Shown: positions 24,618 through 32,943, counted from the first letter of the stretch. The stretch: DNA of 64,000 nucleotides from Adlercreutzia caecimuris B7 (GCF_000403355.2 NZ_KE159646.1:2555960-2619959), one strand, 5' to 3'. The notes: a model not told the origin generated them from the letters alone. Program-made: numbers and translations.

Positions 24618-24727
24618 AAGCCGCTGCGGAATCTGCGCGCGGGGCCCTCCCGCCGGCCTTGCCCTACTCCTCTCGTGCGCCCGTGGGCTCCTCTCGGGCA
24701 GCCGATGCGCGCGTCGTGCAGAAGATA

Positions 24728-24756
24728 TTGCAGGCAGCGGTCGCTTTTCCGATCAT
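24728..24756 (+). promoter_or_regulatory. Predicted promoter of the ABC exporter operon
   Basis: TTGCAG, 17-base spacer, GATCAT, 55 bases before the small membrane protein start. LytTR sites usually sit just upstream; no unambiguous pair is seen. Confidence 0.4.
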
Positions 24757-24810
24757 GGACCCCGTCAGTTCACCGGCGCTCTCGCGGCGCCCTGAAAGAG
24801 AGGATTTCCC

Positions 24811-25023
24811 ATGATCACGACCCACGCCCTCACCATTCTGGTTGGTGCCCTCGCCTTCGCCTTCGTGCTTATCGGCGCGGGGGTGGTGTACCTGCAGCGC
24901 CATATCGACGAAGGCCTCGCCAAGGTGAACAAGCGCTTGGACGCCCTAGAGCCCGGCCACTCCGCCTCGGCCGAGACCGGCGACGCCGCCGTGGCCGTCG
25001 GCACCTTGAAAGCCGCTCGATGA
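24811..25023 (+). CDS. Small single-pass membrane protein of the ABC operon
   Basis: 70 residues: one N-terminal helix (ALTILVGALAFAFVLIGAGVVYLQ) then a hydrophilic tail with a short amphipathic stretch (RHIDEGLAKVNKRLDALE). GAAAGAGAGGA precedes the ATG. It overlaps the ATPase gene by four bases (ATGA), indicating translational coupling. No family recognised; it may be a transporter accessory subunit. Confidence 0.7.
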   Translation: MITTHALTILVGALAFAFVLIGAGVVYLQRHIDEGLAKVNKRLDALEPGHSASAETGDAAVAVGTLKAAR

Positions 25024-25865
25024 GCGCGGCCATTCTCTCCATGGAGGCAGTGGGTCTGAGCTTCGGCGACAAGCGCGTGCTCGACAACCTCACCTTCTCG
25101 GTGCGTCGCGGCGAGGTATTCGGCTTCCTGGGTCCGTCGGGAGCCGGCAAGACCTCCACCATCAAGCTGCTTACGCGCCAGCTCTCTCGCGACGGGGGTC
25201 GCATCAGCCTGCTGGGGCGCCCTCTCGAGCGCGCGACAGAGGCCGACTATGAGCGGGTGGGCATCCTGTCGGACACGAGCGCTCTGTACGACCGCATGTC
25301 CATCGCCGACAACGTGGAGCTCTATGCGCGGCTGCGCGGGGTAGGGCGACGTCGGGTGCCCATGCTGCTTCAGCGGCTCGGCCTGGCCGAGGATGCCAAG
25401 ACGCTCGTCAAGCACTGCTCGAAGGGCATGCGTCAGCGCGCGGCCCTTGCGGCGGCCCTCGTGCACGAGCCGGAGCTGCTGTTCTTAGATGAGCCGACAA
25501 GCGGACTCGACCCTGCGGCCCGTGCCGAGGTTCACAAGCTGCTCGCCGACCTGCGCGCCCGGGGCGCGACGGTGTTCCTCACCACCCACGACATGGCCGA
25601 GGCGGAGACGGTATGCGACCGCGTGGCCATCCTGGCCGACGGTGCCATTGCCGCCTGCGACGACCCCGACGAGCTGAAGTTGCGCTATGCTCGCAACCGC
25701 ATCGCGGTGCGCACCCGCACGCGCGGCACGCTGGAGCTCTCCAAAGACCCCGCCGATGTCGCAAAGCTGCCCGAGCTGGCCTGTGCCGGCGAGCTGCTCG
25801 CGGTGCATTCCGACGAGCCGAACCTGGAGGAAGTGTTTCTGGAGTTGACGGGAAGGGAGTTCTGA
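25020..25865 (+). CDS. ABC transporter ATP-binding protein
   Basis: 281 residues. All ATPase motifs intact: Walker A GPSGAGKTS, Q-loop region VGILSDTSALYDRMSI, signature HCSKGMRQRAALAAAL, Walker B LLFLDEP with GLDP, and switch THDMAEAE. The C-terminal extension (about 70 residues with NLEEVFLELTG) is typical of the DrrA/CcmA drug- and lipid-export class. Coupled by overlap to the upstream membrane peptide and to the downstream permease (TGATG). Confidence 0.92.
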   Translation: MSAAILSMEAVGLSFGDKRVLDNLTFSVRRGEVFGFLGPSGAGKTSTIKLLTRQLSRDGGRISLLGRPLERATEADYERVGILSDTSALYDRMSIADNVELYARLRGVGRRRVPMLLQRLGLAEDAKTLVKHCSKGMRQRAALAAALVHEPELLFLDEPTSGLDPAARAEVHKLLADLRARGATVFLTTHDMAEAETVCDRVAILADGAIAACDDPDELKLRYARNRIAVRTRTRGTLELSKDPADVAKLPELACAGELLAVHSDEPNLEEVFLELTGREF

Positions 25866-26638
25866 TGCAAGCGAATCTGCGCAAGTTGGGCGCCCTTATC
25901 GCCAAGGACGCCGCCGATCTCGCCAAGAACCCGACCATGATCCTGTGCGTGCTGATGCCGGTGGGGTTCGCCGTGTTCTATCGGTTCTTCATCGGGGATA
26001 TGGGCCTGGCCGGTTCGCTGCGCGGCGACGGAGGCCTGGGCGCGAGCTCCCAGGTGACGTCGGTCGTCCAATACATCGTGCTGTCGATGTCGCTGTGCCT
26101 ATCCATCGGTATGGGCGCCTCTGTGTCGCTCATCTACGGGCTGGCCGAGGAGAAGGAGAAGCACACCCTGCGCACGCTCATGCTGGCGAACGTGAGCGCC
26201 GAGCAGCTCATGCTGGCCAAGGGGTTCGTGGCCTTCGTCCTGACCATAGCGACCGAGTTGGTGTGCTTCGCCGTGTCGGGGGCTCCGTGGAGCCTGGCAG
26301 GGTGGTATCTGCTCCTCGGTAGCGTGGGGGCGGTGCCCGTCATCCTGGTGTCGCTCGTAGTGGGGCTCGCCTCGCGCGACCAGATGACCGCGGGCCTGTA
26401 CAGCGTGCCGGTGCTCCTGCTGACCATGGCGCCCATCTTCGGCAGTTTTTCCGAGGGTATCCGCGCGGTCGTGCGCTTCGCACCCACGGGAGGCGCGGAC
26501 GAGCTGCTGCGCCTTATCGTCAGCGGAAGCCTGACGCCGGCGGCTGCGGTGGCGCCCCTCGCGGTGACGGCCGTGTGGATGGTGGCGGCCGTAGTGGTCT
26601 TCAAGCTGCTCTACCGACGCCTCCTCCGCGACAACTAG
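25865..26638 (+). CDS. ABC-2 type transporter permease
   Basis: 257 residues with six membrane segments. The conserved cytoplasmic GLAEEKEKHTLRTLMLANVS block is the ABC-2 hallmark that contacts the ATPase, followed by a helical LMLAKGFVAFVL. The ATG overlaps the ATPase stop by one base. With the ATPase it forms one exporter; the minus-strand permease at 22842 may form an alternative or heterodimeric partner. Substrate unknown. Confidence 0.88.
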   Translation: MQANLRKLGALIAKDAADLAKNPTMILCVLMPVGFAVFYRFFIGDMGLAGSLRGDGGLGASSQVTSVVQYIVLSMSLCLSIGMGASVSLIYGLAEEKEKHTLRTLMLANVSAEQLMLAKGFVAFVLTIATELVCFAVSGAPWSLAGWYLLLGSVGAVPVILVSLVVGLASRDQMTAGLYSVPVLLLTMAPIFGSFSEGIRAVVRFAPTGGADELLRLIVSGSLTPAAAVAPLAVTAVWMVAAVVVFKLLYRRLLRDN

Positions 26639-26719
26639 CGCTCCTGCCGACGAAAAGCCGCGCCCAGACGTTCCATCATTCGCTATAGTGGTGGGCACGG
26701 AATTTTCAAGGAGGACGCT

Positions 26720-28123
26720 GTGGCGAACAGAAGCGACAACATCGTGGCGGAAGAGGCGCGGGCCATCGAGGTCGGCGAGGAGACGGGCGCGACGGGCGGA
26801 CGGCGGCGTGACACGTGGGCCACCCACACTGGGTTCATCCTGGCCTGCGTGGGCAGTGCGGTGGGCATGGCCAATATCTGGCTGTTCCCGTACCGCGTGG
26901 CCCAGCTGGGGGGCGCGGCCTTCCTCATTCCGTACCTCATCTTCGTGGCGCTGCTCGGTTTCACGGGCGTGATCGGGGAAATGTCCTTCGGTCGCGCCAT
27001 GGGCACGGGCCCCATGGGCGCTTTCGGCAAGGCGATGGAGATGCGCGGCGTGAGGAACGGCGACCGCATCGGCAAGATCATCGGCCTCGTTCCCACGCTG
27101 GGGTCGCTGGCCCTGGCCATCGGATATGCGGTGGTGCTCGGCTGGGCGTGCCATTACCTGTTCTCGGCCCTGACCGGCGAGCTCATGGCCCAAACCGATA
27201 CGGGTGCCTTCTTCGGGGCCATGGCGTCGGACTTCGGCAACGTGACTTTTCACCTGCTGGGCCTGGCCGTCACCTTTGGCATCATGATCCTCGGCGTGTC
27301 CCGCGGCATCGAGAAGGCGAACAGAGTGCTCATGCCCACCTTCTTCGTGCTGTTCGTCATCATTGCCATTCGCGTGGCCATGCTGCCGGGGGCGGAAGCG
27401 GGCTATATGTATCTGCTCGTGCCTCGCTGGGAGGCGCTGTTGAACCCCACTACCTGGGTATATGCCCTGGGCCAGGCCTTCTTCAGCCTGTCGCTGGCCG
27501 GCTGCGGCACACTCGTGTACGGCAGCTACCTCAAGAAGGACGTGGATGTGGTGGATGCGGCGAAGAACGTCGCCATCTTCGACACCATTGCCGGTCTGGT
27601 GGCCGCCTGCGTGGTGGTGCCGGCGGTGTTCGCCTTCGGGCTCGATGTATCCTCCGGGCCACCGCTTTTGTTTATCACCCTGGCCCAGGTGTTCCAGGAG
27701 ATGCCCTTTGGCGGCATCTTCGCCATCATCCTGTTCGTGGCCGTGGTGTTTGCTGCCATTACGAGCCTCATGAACCTGTTCGAGGCGCCCGTGGAGGCGC
27801 TCCAGGGGCAGCTGGGGCTGTCGCGAGTGGTATCGGTGGGCATCGTTGCCGTGGCTGCTGTGGCCGTGGGCTTGTTCATCGAGAACGGCAGCGCCGTGAG
27901 TGACTGGATGGACGTCATCTCCATCTACGTCATTCCCGTGGGAGCGTTCTTGGCGGCTGTCATGTTCTTCTGGGTGTGCCCGGCGGGCTTCGCGAAGCAG
28001 CAGGCGGAGCTCGGGCGCGCGAAGCCCTTGGGGAAGTGGTTCAACTTCATGACCCGCTACGTGTTCGTGGGCATCACCGCCGTGGTCATCGTGCTCGGCA
28101 TCTTCTACGGCGGCATCGGGTAG
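26720..28123 (+). CDS. Neurotransmitter:sodium symporter (NSS/SNF) family transporter
   Basis: 467 residues, 11-12 predicted helices with the LeuT fold. The TM1 sodium/substrate signature GSAVGMANIWLFPYRVAQLGG is close to the LeuT GNAVGLGNFWRFP motif, and the TM6 region is FFSLSLAGCGTLVYGSYLKKD. Bacterial relatives carry amino acids such as tryptophan, leucine or tyrosine with Na+. GTG start with AAGGAGGACGCT upstream. A TATAGT at 26684-26689 may be its -10. It is monocistronic, with a terminator after it. Substrate cannot be read from sequence. Confidence 0.92.
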   Translation: MANRSDNIVAEEARAIEVGEETGATGGRRRDTWATHTGFILACVGSAVGMANIWLFPYRVAQLGGAAFLIPYLIFVALLGFTGVIGEMSFGRAMGTGPMGAFGKAMEMRGVRNGDRIGKIIGLVPTLGSLALAIGYAVVLGWACHYLFSALTGELMAQTDTGAFFGAMASDFGNVTFHLLGLAVTFGIMILGVSRGIEKANRVLMPTFFVLFVIIAIRVAMLPGAEAGYMYLLVPRWEALLNPTTWVYALGQAFFSLSLAGCGTLVYGSYLKKDVDVVDAAKNVAIFDTIAGLVAACVVVPAVFAFGLDVSSGPPLLFITLAQVFQEMPFGGIFAIILFVAVVFAAITSLMNLFEAPVEALQGQLGLSRVVSVGIVAVAAVAVGLFIENGSAVSDWMDVISIYVIPVGAFLAAVMFFWVCPAGFAKQQAELGRAKPLGKWFNFMTRYVFVGITAVVIVLGIFYGGIG

Positions 28124-28160
28124 GATCCCCGCCGCCCTGCGATTATCGTGCGCTCCCGAC

Positions 28161-28192
28161 GTCCCGTCGCTTTCGCAGCGGCGGGACTTTTT
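28161..28192 (+). terminator. Terminator of the NSS transporter gene
   Basis: Stem GTCCCGTCGCT / AGCGGCGGGAC (one G-T pair), loop TTCGC, then TTTTT. Confidence 0.88.
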
Positions 28193-28372
28193 GCGCGATA
28201 GGGACGGCGCATGCGGGCGGTTTGTGGGGGCAGGCGCTTCAGATGTGGTTCGGGCGTGGTTCACGGGAGACCCCATTGCGGTTCGGGCTGGTATGGGGCG
28301 GGCCTTTTCGGCGGTTCGGCGACGGCTGAAAAGGGGAATGAAATGCGACATTCTCGAGACAAGATCACGGTT

Positions 28373-28401
28373 TTGAGATTGTAGGCTTGAGGCAGTTTAT
28401 T
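28373..28401 (+). promoter_or_regulatory. Predicted promoter of the Rpn-type nuclease gene
   Basis: TTGAGA, 17-base spacer, TTTATT, ending 24 bases before the ATG. The region 28193-28370 shows no gene. Confidence 0.4.
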
Positions 28402-28425
28402 CCTCGATCAGCCAAAGGAGCCGCT

Positions 28426-29262
28426 ATGCACCTGAGAAACCTCAAGTTCTCGAATCGTTGGATGTTCAATCGCGTTATGTGCCAGGAGGAGGTGTGCCGC
28501 GAGGTGCTGGGGGCCGTGCTCGGCATTCCCATCGGCGAGATCCGCTATCTCAACGCCGAACAGGCCAAAGAACCGGCAGCGGCGAGCCGCGGAATCCGCA
28601 TGGACGTGTTCGCCCGCGAAGACGGGCGCGTGTACGACGTTGAGATGCAGCTGGCGCACGAGCGCCATATCGGGCGCAGGCTGCGCTACTATCAGGCGGC
28701 TATCGATGCCACCGAGCTCGGTGAGGGAGAAGGCTACGAAGAGCTGCCCGAGAGCTTTGTCATCTTCATAGGTGCCGTCGATTTCCTTGGTGCCGGCAAG
28801 CCGCTCTATACCATCGAACGCATGTGTCTCGAAGATTCCGCTGTTTCCATTGGCGATGACTCCCACTGGATCGTGCTAAATGCTTCGGCAGCAGAGCTCG
28901 TGGCCGACCCGGTGCTACGGGATTTGCTACACTACGTGCGTACGGAACGGGCCGAAGGGCCGTTGTCGCGCCAGATCGACTCGTTCGTCGAGAGGTACAA
29001 CCAAGACCGAGAGTGGGTGACGAGGGTGCTTACCTATGAGCAGGACACGGAGATGCGCTGCCGTCAAGCAAGAGCGGAGGGCTTGGAAGAGGGCATGGAG
29101 AAGGGCATGGAGAAGGGTATGGAGAAGGGCATGGACCAGTTCGGGGGTCTTGTATCCTACCTCATTGACGAAGGGCGACTCGACGACGCGAAGCGGGCAG
29201 CCGCGGACGCCTCGTACCGCGATCTGCTGTTGGCGGAGTTCGAAGTCGGCGGCGGTTGTTAG
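28426..29262 (+). CDS. Rpn-family PD-(D/E)XK nuclease (recombination-promoting nuclease / transposase-like)
   Basis: 278 residues. Starts FSNRWMFNRVMCQEEVCREVLGAVLG, as in this family, and has the nuclease core GIRMDVFAREDGRVYDVEMQ (Asp, Glu, Gln) followed by RLRYYQAAIDATEL. Family members are DNA nucleases that promote RecA-independent recombination or act in defence-like roles. The C-terminal linker contains GMEKGMEKGMEKGMD, encoded by 12-bp repeats. AAAGGAG precedes the ATG. It is a single gene at the edge of the accessory region. Confidence 0.85.
   Translation: MHLRNLKFSNRWMFNRVMCQEEVCREVLGAVLGIPIGEIRYLNAEQAKEPAAASRGIRMDVFAREDGRVYDVEMQLAHERHIGRRLRYYQAAIDATELGEGEGYEELPESFVIFIGAVDFLGAGKPLYTIERMCLEDSAVSIGDDSHWIVLNASAAELVADPVLRDLLHYVRTERAEGPLSRQIDSFVERYNQDREWVTRVLTYEQDTEMRCRQARAEGLEEGMEKGMEKGMEKGMDQFGGLVSYLIDEGRLDDAKRAAADASYRDLLLAEFEVGGGC
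29092..29136 (+). repeat. 12-bp in-frame tandem repeat in the Rpn gene
   Basis: Three full units GG(C/T)ATGGAGAAG at 29092-29103, 29104-29115 and 29116-29127 and a partial fourth. Each adds four residues (GMEK), so slippage would change linker length without a frameshift. Confidence 0.85.
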
Positions 29263-29377
29263 GGGTCGTTCGCGACGATATTGCACATATGGCGGGGCGA
29301 GCGCGACAGCCGATCGCCTGCTATTTTGCAGGCTTTCCTCCCGAGCCCGCTTACCTTAAGGCAAGTTATTAACAAAT

Positions 29378-29409
29378 CGCAATGACTTGGCAATATCCCA
29401 GCTATGGGA
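29378..29409 (+). promoter_or_regulatory. Upstream box A (conserved with 32760-32791)
   Basis: Thirty-two bases are shared with positions 32760-32791 with only a few mismatches, both upstream of cytochrome-like lipoprotein genes. The core contains an inverted repeat ATCCCA-GCTA-TGGGAT. It is 66 bases before the start codon here and could be a regulator site. Confidence 0.55.
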
Positions 29410-29475
29410 TTTGCTGACTGGCGAGCGTAGGATTTCTCTCATATTCGGGGCATTGTTTTCGGAAGGAGAGGAATC

Positions 29476-30852
29476 ATGATAGACGTACGTAGGAAAGTCG
29501 GTGCGGCGGTCGCGGTTGTATCGCTGTGCGCCATGGTGGGGGTCGGGGGCCTTATCGGATGCGCTCCCCAGGCTACGCCGGCGCCATCCACGGGCGGCGA
29601 CGCGCCGGCACCCGCCGCGGCGGAATCGACGGCGGAGGAATCTGCCGGCATTGCCTCGGGCAATCTCGACAAATGGGCCGAGCAGTTCCCGCTTCAGTAC
29701 AACTCGTATCATCAGAGCCCGGTGAAGGCCGACGGCAAGCATCATGGCCACTACGACCTGAAGGCGAAGCTGTTCGCGCCAGTGGTGCGCGACGGTTCGG
29801 CGCTCATCACCACTAACGAAGACGGCACGACCGATACCAACGGCGATGGTATGTACAAGATCAGTGGTTTCCATTACGATGAGGCGAGCCACCAGTGGGT
29901 TATCGACGAGGATGAATTGGGTCAGGTGAAAGCCCAGACGTTCAAGATGGGCTGCTATTCCTGCAAATCGGGCACCTTCGACCAGGTGCTGGAGCAGCGA
30001 GGTCCCGAGATTTTCACCCAGGAGGTCGACCAGGAGTTCATGGATTCAATGGACGGCCAGATCTGGGCCTGCAACATCTGCCATGGCGATATGCCCGGCA
30101 CCAAGCCCACCTCCACGTTCACCTATTTCAACACAGTGGGTCGCGACGGTTTGGACGAGTTCTCCGATAACGAGAAGGCCTGCGGCCAGTGCCACAACTC
30201 GCTCGACTACCGTCATGCCATCACCGACGACGAGGTGTTCCAGAAGTTCTCCGCCTACAAGTACGGCACCGATGTGGACTCGCTTATCAAGGCCGTGAAC
30301 GAGGATGACATCACCACGCTGGACGAGGAGATCGGCGTGAAGCTCGTGTGCTTCGACCACGACGAGGTGGAGTTCGCCCACACGAGCCCCATGGCCGAGC
30401 TGGGCGTCGACTGCGTGACCTGCCATATGCCGCAGTCCACCGAGGGCGGCACCACCTACACCAACCACCACGCCTCCGGCTCTCCGCTGGAGAACCCGGA
30501 CTCGCTGGCCAAGTGCTTGGAGTGCCACGAGAGCCAGGGTATCAAGACCGCTGACGAGATGGTGAAGATGGTGCGCGACAAGCAGGCTGACGCCACCGCC
30601 ACCTACGAGGCCGTGAAGGCCAAGCTCGACCAGGCGTACGACTTGCTGGCCGCCAAGACGGCTGCTGGTACGCCCGACGCCGACCTTGCCGAGGTGCGCA
30701 CGAAGTACCAGACCGCCGACGGCTACCTGCAGCATATTCGCGGCGGCAACAACGGCATGGGCACCAAGGTGGTGCACAACGTGCCGCAGTTCTACGACCT
30801 GGCCGCTAAGGCCGACGTGCTCTGCGACGAGATGATCGCCGCGCTGAGCTAG
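29476..30852 (+). CDS. NrfA-family pentahaem cytochrome c lipoprotein
   Basis: 458 residues with a lipobox signal (GGLIGCAPQ), so anchored outside the membrane. Five haem motifs: CYSCK (residue 160, the lysine-ligated catalytic haem typical of NrfA), CNICH (199), CGQCH (236), CVTCH (313) and CLECH (347); the context AELGVDCVTCHMP is NrfA-like. NrfA reduces nitrite to ammonium with six electrons. The catalytic Tyr usually three residues after the third haem motif appears to be Leu (CGQCHNSLDY), and no nrfH partner is adjacent, so another substrate is possible. ATG has GGAAGGAGAGG upstream. Confidence 0.85.
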   Translation: MIDVRRKVGAAVAVVSLCAMVGVGGLIGCAPQATPAPSTGGDAPAPAAAESTAEESAGIASGNLDKWAEQFPLQYNSYHQSPVKADGKHHGHYDLKAKLFAPVVRDGSALITTNEDGTTDTNGDGMYKISGFHYDEASHQWVIDEDELGQVKAQTFKMGCYSCKSGTFDQVLEQRGPEIFTQEVDQEFMDSMDGQIWACNICHGDMPGTKPTSTFTYFNTVGRDGLDEFSDNEKACGQCHNSLDYRHAITDDEVFQKFSAYKYGTDVDSLIKAVNEDDITTLDEEIGVKLVCFDHDEVEFAHTSPMAELGVDCVTCHMPQSTEGGTTYTNHHASGSPLENPDSLAKCLECHESQGIKTADEMVKMVRDKQADATATYEAVKAKLDQAYDLLAAKTAAGTPDADLAEVRTKYQTADGYLQHIRGGNNGMGTKVVHNVPQFYDLAAKADVLCDEMIAALS

Positions 30853-30880
30853 CAACGACGAGACAGGCAGTGCCCCTCCC

Positions 30881-30917
30881 GGGGAACGGCGCGCCGCGAG
30901 GGGCGCCGTTCCCCTTT
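30881..30917 (+). terminator. Terminator of the cytochrome gene
   Basis: Stem GGGGAACGGCGC / GCGCCGTTCCCC, followed by TTTCCC. Confidence 0.75.
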
Positions 30918-30928
30918 CCCGTTGGGAT

Positions 30929-31861
30929 GTGACCATGGACGCAACACGCAAACCCCCGAGCCTGCGGACGCTGTCGCTTCGCGTGGCGGTGGTGATCGCC
31001 GTGATCGTCGGCGCGGCCGGCGCAGTCTACCTCGTCTGGTGCGATGGCGCCGAACAGTGCGAGGTGGAGACCAAGGTGCTCGCCGAGGCCTGCACCTTGA
31101 ACAAGCAGATGACTGCCGCCTGGGACTATATCGACGATGCCCAGACGGCCATCAACACCGACAAGGACGGTAGCTACGACTTCAAGAACGTGTACTGCGC
31201 CGTCGCGGGCAAGGGCATCGCGCGTCGGTTCACCCAGACCTCCGATGGCTACGTCATCCGCTACGTGCGCGAGAACCCGCGCACGGGCACCGATGCTCCC
31301 GACGGGTTCGAGCAGCGTGCCCTGAACCATTTCACGGTGGGCGGTTCCACGGAGTACTACGAGATGTCTGAGACGAACGGCGCCCCGGTGCTCATGCTCA
31401 CGGCCAAAGGCGACATCGTCGACAAGAAGATCGGCTTCCACGCGGGTGCCGACGACTACATGGTGAAGCCCTTCAACGACGAGGAGCTGCTGCTGCGCAT
31501 TGAGGCCCTGCTGCGGCGGCGCGGTCGCGGCGAGAGGGCGACGCCCTCGGCAGTAGGCCAGACGGTGGTCGTGGGCGCCATGACCATCGATCCGCGGCGC
31601 TGCGAGGTGGCGGTGGATGGCCGTGTGGTGGCGCTCACGCCGAAGGAGTTCCAGATCGTGGCGACCATGGCCGAAAGCCCCGGGAAGGTGTTCACCCGGG
31701 AGGACCTCATCGAACTGGTGTGGGGGCGCGAGTACGACGCGGCCTCGGTGAGCATTCCCGTCTACATCCGCCGCATCCGCGAGAAGGTGGAGGCCGATCC
31801 CTCGAACCCCCTCTACGTGCAGACCGTCTGGGGCTTCGGCTACCGCTTGGGCGGAGAGTAG
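30929..31861 (+). pseudogene. Hybrid gene: DUF3365 sensor start fused to response-regulator end
   Basis: 310 codons, open but chimeric. Residues 1-150: signal anchor (LRVAVVIAVIVGAAGAVYLVW) and a DUF3365 (Tll0287-like, haem or redox sensing) domain running to FTVGGSTEYYEMSETNG. It then jumps, at APVLMLTAKGD, into the second half of an OmpR-type receiver (GFHAGADDYMVKPF with no phospho-acceptor Asp) and a complete winged-helix DNA-binding domain ending TVWGFGYRLGGE. The parts would lie on opposite sides of the membrane in separate proteins, so this looks like a deletion fusion of a sensor and its regulator. It could still be a membrane-bound transcription factor. No good ribosome site at the GTG 30929 or ATG 30935. 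Confidence 0.75.
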
Positions 31862-31902
31862 GTTGCCGATGGGGAGGAGCTCGGGGAAGGGGTTGCGATG
31901 CC

Positions 31903-32370
31903 TTAGGGGCCGACCTCTTCCTCGGGCGGCAGATCGACGGCGTCGTAGATGATCCCATCGCGCTCTCTGAGAACGAGCCATTCATTGGGGGAGAGGGCGG
32001 GCACCATGGAGCGCTCGAATCCCTTGGCATCGCGCGTGATGAGATAATCGGCGCGGGCTTTCTGCGCGGCGAGGGCGACGAGACAGTCCTCGTAATCGTC
32101 CCACTGAAGTCGTGCGGCAGTGGCAAGGTCGTCAGCGGTGAGCGCAACAGGGGTGATAATCTCGTAGGCCTTCAGTAGGGCCTGCTGGATGCGCTGGGAG
32201 TCTATATAGCGTTCAAGCACATAGAACGCATCTTTGGGGGATTGCGCCGCCATCCACAGGGTGGCATCGCCGAAAAAACCTGCGGCTACAATACGCTCGG
32301 CATTGGCGAAGAACGGTTCCTTTCGGCCGAGGTAGTCGATCAGCACATTGGTGTCAAGCAAGAGATTCAT
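31903..32370 (-). CDS. PIN-domain toxin (VapC-like)
   Basis: 155 residues. Begins MNLLLDTNVLIDYLGR, the N-terminal acidic PIN motif, then LQWDDYEDCLVALAAQKARADYLITRD, the central and C-terminal acidic cluster. PIN toxins are Mg-dependent RNases that cleave tRNA or mRNA. It overlaps the antitoxin gene by 17 bases and is read after it, the standard toxin-antitoxin order. ATG at 32370 is chosen at the start of homology. The pair sits inside the broken-gene region. Confidence 0.85.
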   Translation of the reverse strand: MNLLLDTNVLIDYLGRKEPFFANAERIVAAGFFGDATLWMAAQSPKDAFYVLERYIDSQRIQQALLKAYEIITPVALTADDLATAARLQWDDYEDCLVALAAQKARADYLITRDAKGFERSMVPALSPNEWLVLRERDGIIYDAVDLPPEEEVGP

Positions 32371-32650
32371 AGTCGGCCAATCGACGATCGCGGATAAGGG
32401 CACGATAATCTCCCTCAGGGGCGTCCTCGCCCCAGGGAATAGGCAGCGTGCTCTCTTCAACAAAGCGGGCGAAATCTGCTTGACTTTGCCTGCTGGGTGC
32501 TAGTGCGGTGGGTAGCTCGCGATGCGAGAGCACGTAGTCGAAGGCGCAGTTTATGAGATCGGACGTGGTCGCTCCAAGGGACGCTAGCACGCCGACCCCT
32601 GCGTCCTTCTTTGCCCGAGGCACCCGGGCGCTGACTAAGGTGTTGTCCAT
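32354..32650 (-). CDS. Ribbon-helix-helix antitoxin (RelB/DinJ-like)
   Basis: 98 residues with an N-terminal RHH-type segment (TLVSARVPRAKKDAGVGVLASLGATTSDLINCAFDYV) resembling RelB/DinJ antitoxins, and a C-terminal acidic part that would bind the toxin. Start ATG 32650 with GAAAGGA upstream. A strong promoter with a partial palindrome over the -10 lies 27-56 bases upstream, consistent with autorepression. Confidence 0.8.
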   Translation of the reverse strand: MDNTLVSARVPRAKKDAGVGVLASLGATTSDLINCAFDYVLSHRELPTALAPSRQSQADFARFVEESTLPIPWGEDAPEGDYRALIRDRRLADYESLA

Positions 32651-32676
32651 AGCGGTCCTTTCTCTGAGATGTAAAA

Positions 32677-32706
32677 CGTATAACACATGGACAATGCAAC
32701 TGTCAA
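32677..32706 (-). promoter_or_regulatory. Toxin-antitoxin promoter and probable operator
   Basis: On the minus strand TTGACA (32706-32701), 18-base spacer, TATACG (32682-32677). The -10 is inside an imperfect palindrome ending ATGT...ACAT. Confidence 0.65.
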
Positions 32707-32759
32707 GGGGAATATGCGCCACAGTCCTGAGGGGTCAAGCCGCGGCCAAGTCATGAAAG

Positions 32760-32791
32760 CGCAATAACTGGGCAACATCTCAGCTATGGGA
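32760..32791 (+). promoter_or_regulatory. Upstream box B (conserved with 29378-29409)
   Basis: Second copy of the 32-base box. Between it and the start at 32944 is also a perfect 7-base inverted repeat GATTGCG-CATT-CGCAATC (about 32835-32852). Confidence 0.55.
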
Positions 32792-32943
32792 GGGGAGTCT
32801 CCCGCCTTCTATCATGGAGGCGAGCAAAGTTTTTGATTGCGCATTCGCAATCGGAATGCAAATTTGCCTCTACGGGGATGGCGGTACCGCAGGCGTATGC
32901 TTCTCGTATCGGTTTGGCTGAAGACGAATGTAAGGAGGAGGCA

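Noticed and set aside
26099-28351. 750-codon minus-strand open frame over the NSS transporter
   Set aside because: Shadow of the transporter; His-rich, low complexity, no start context.
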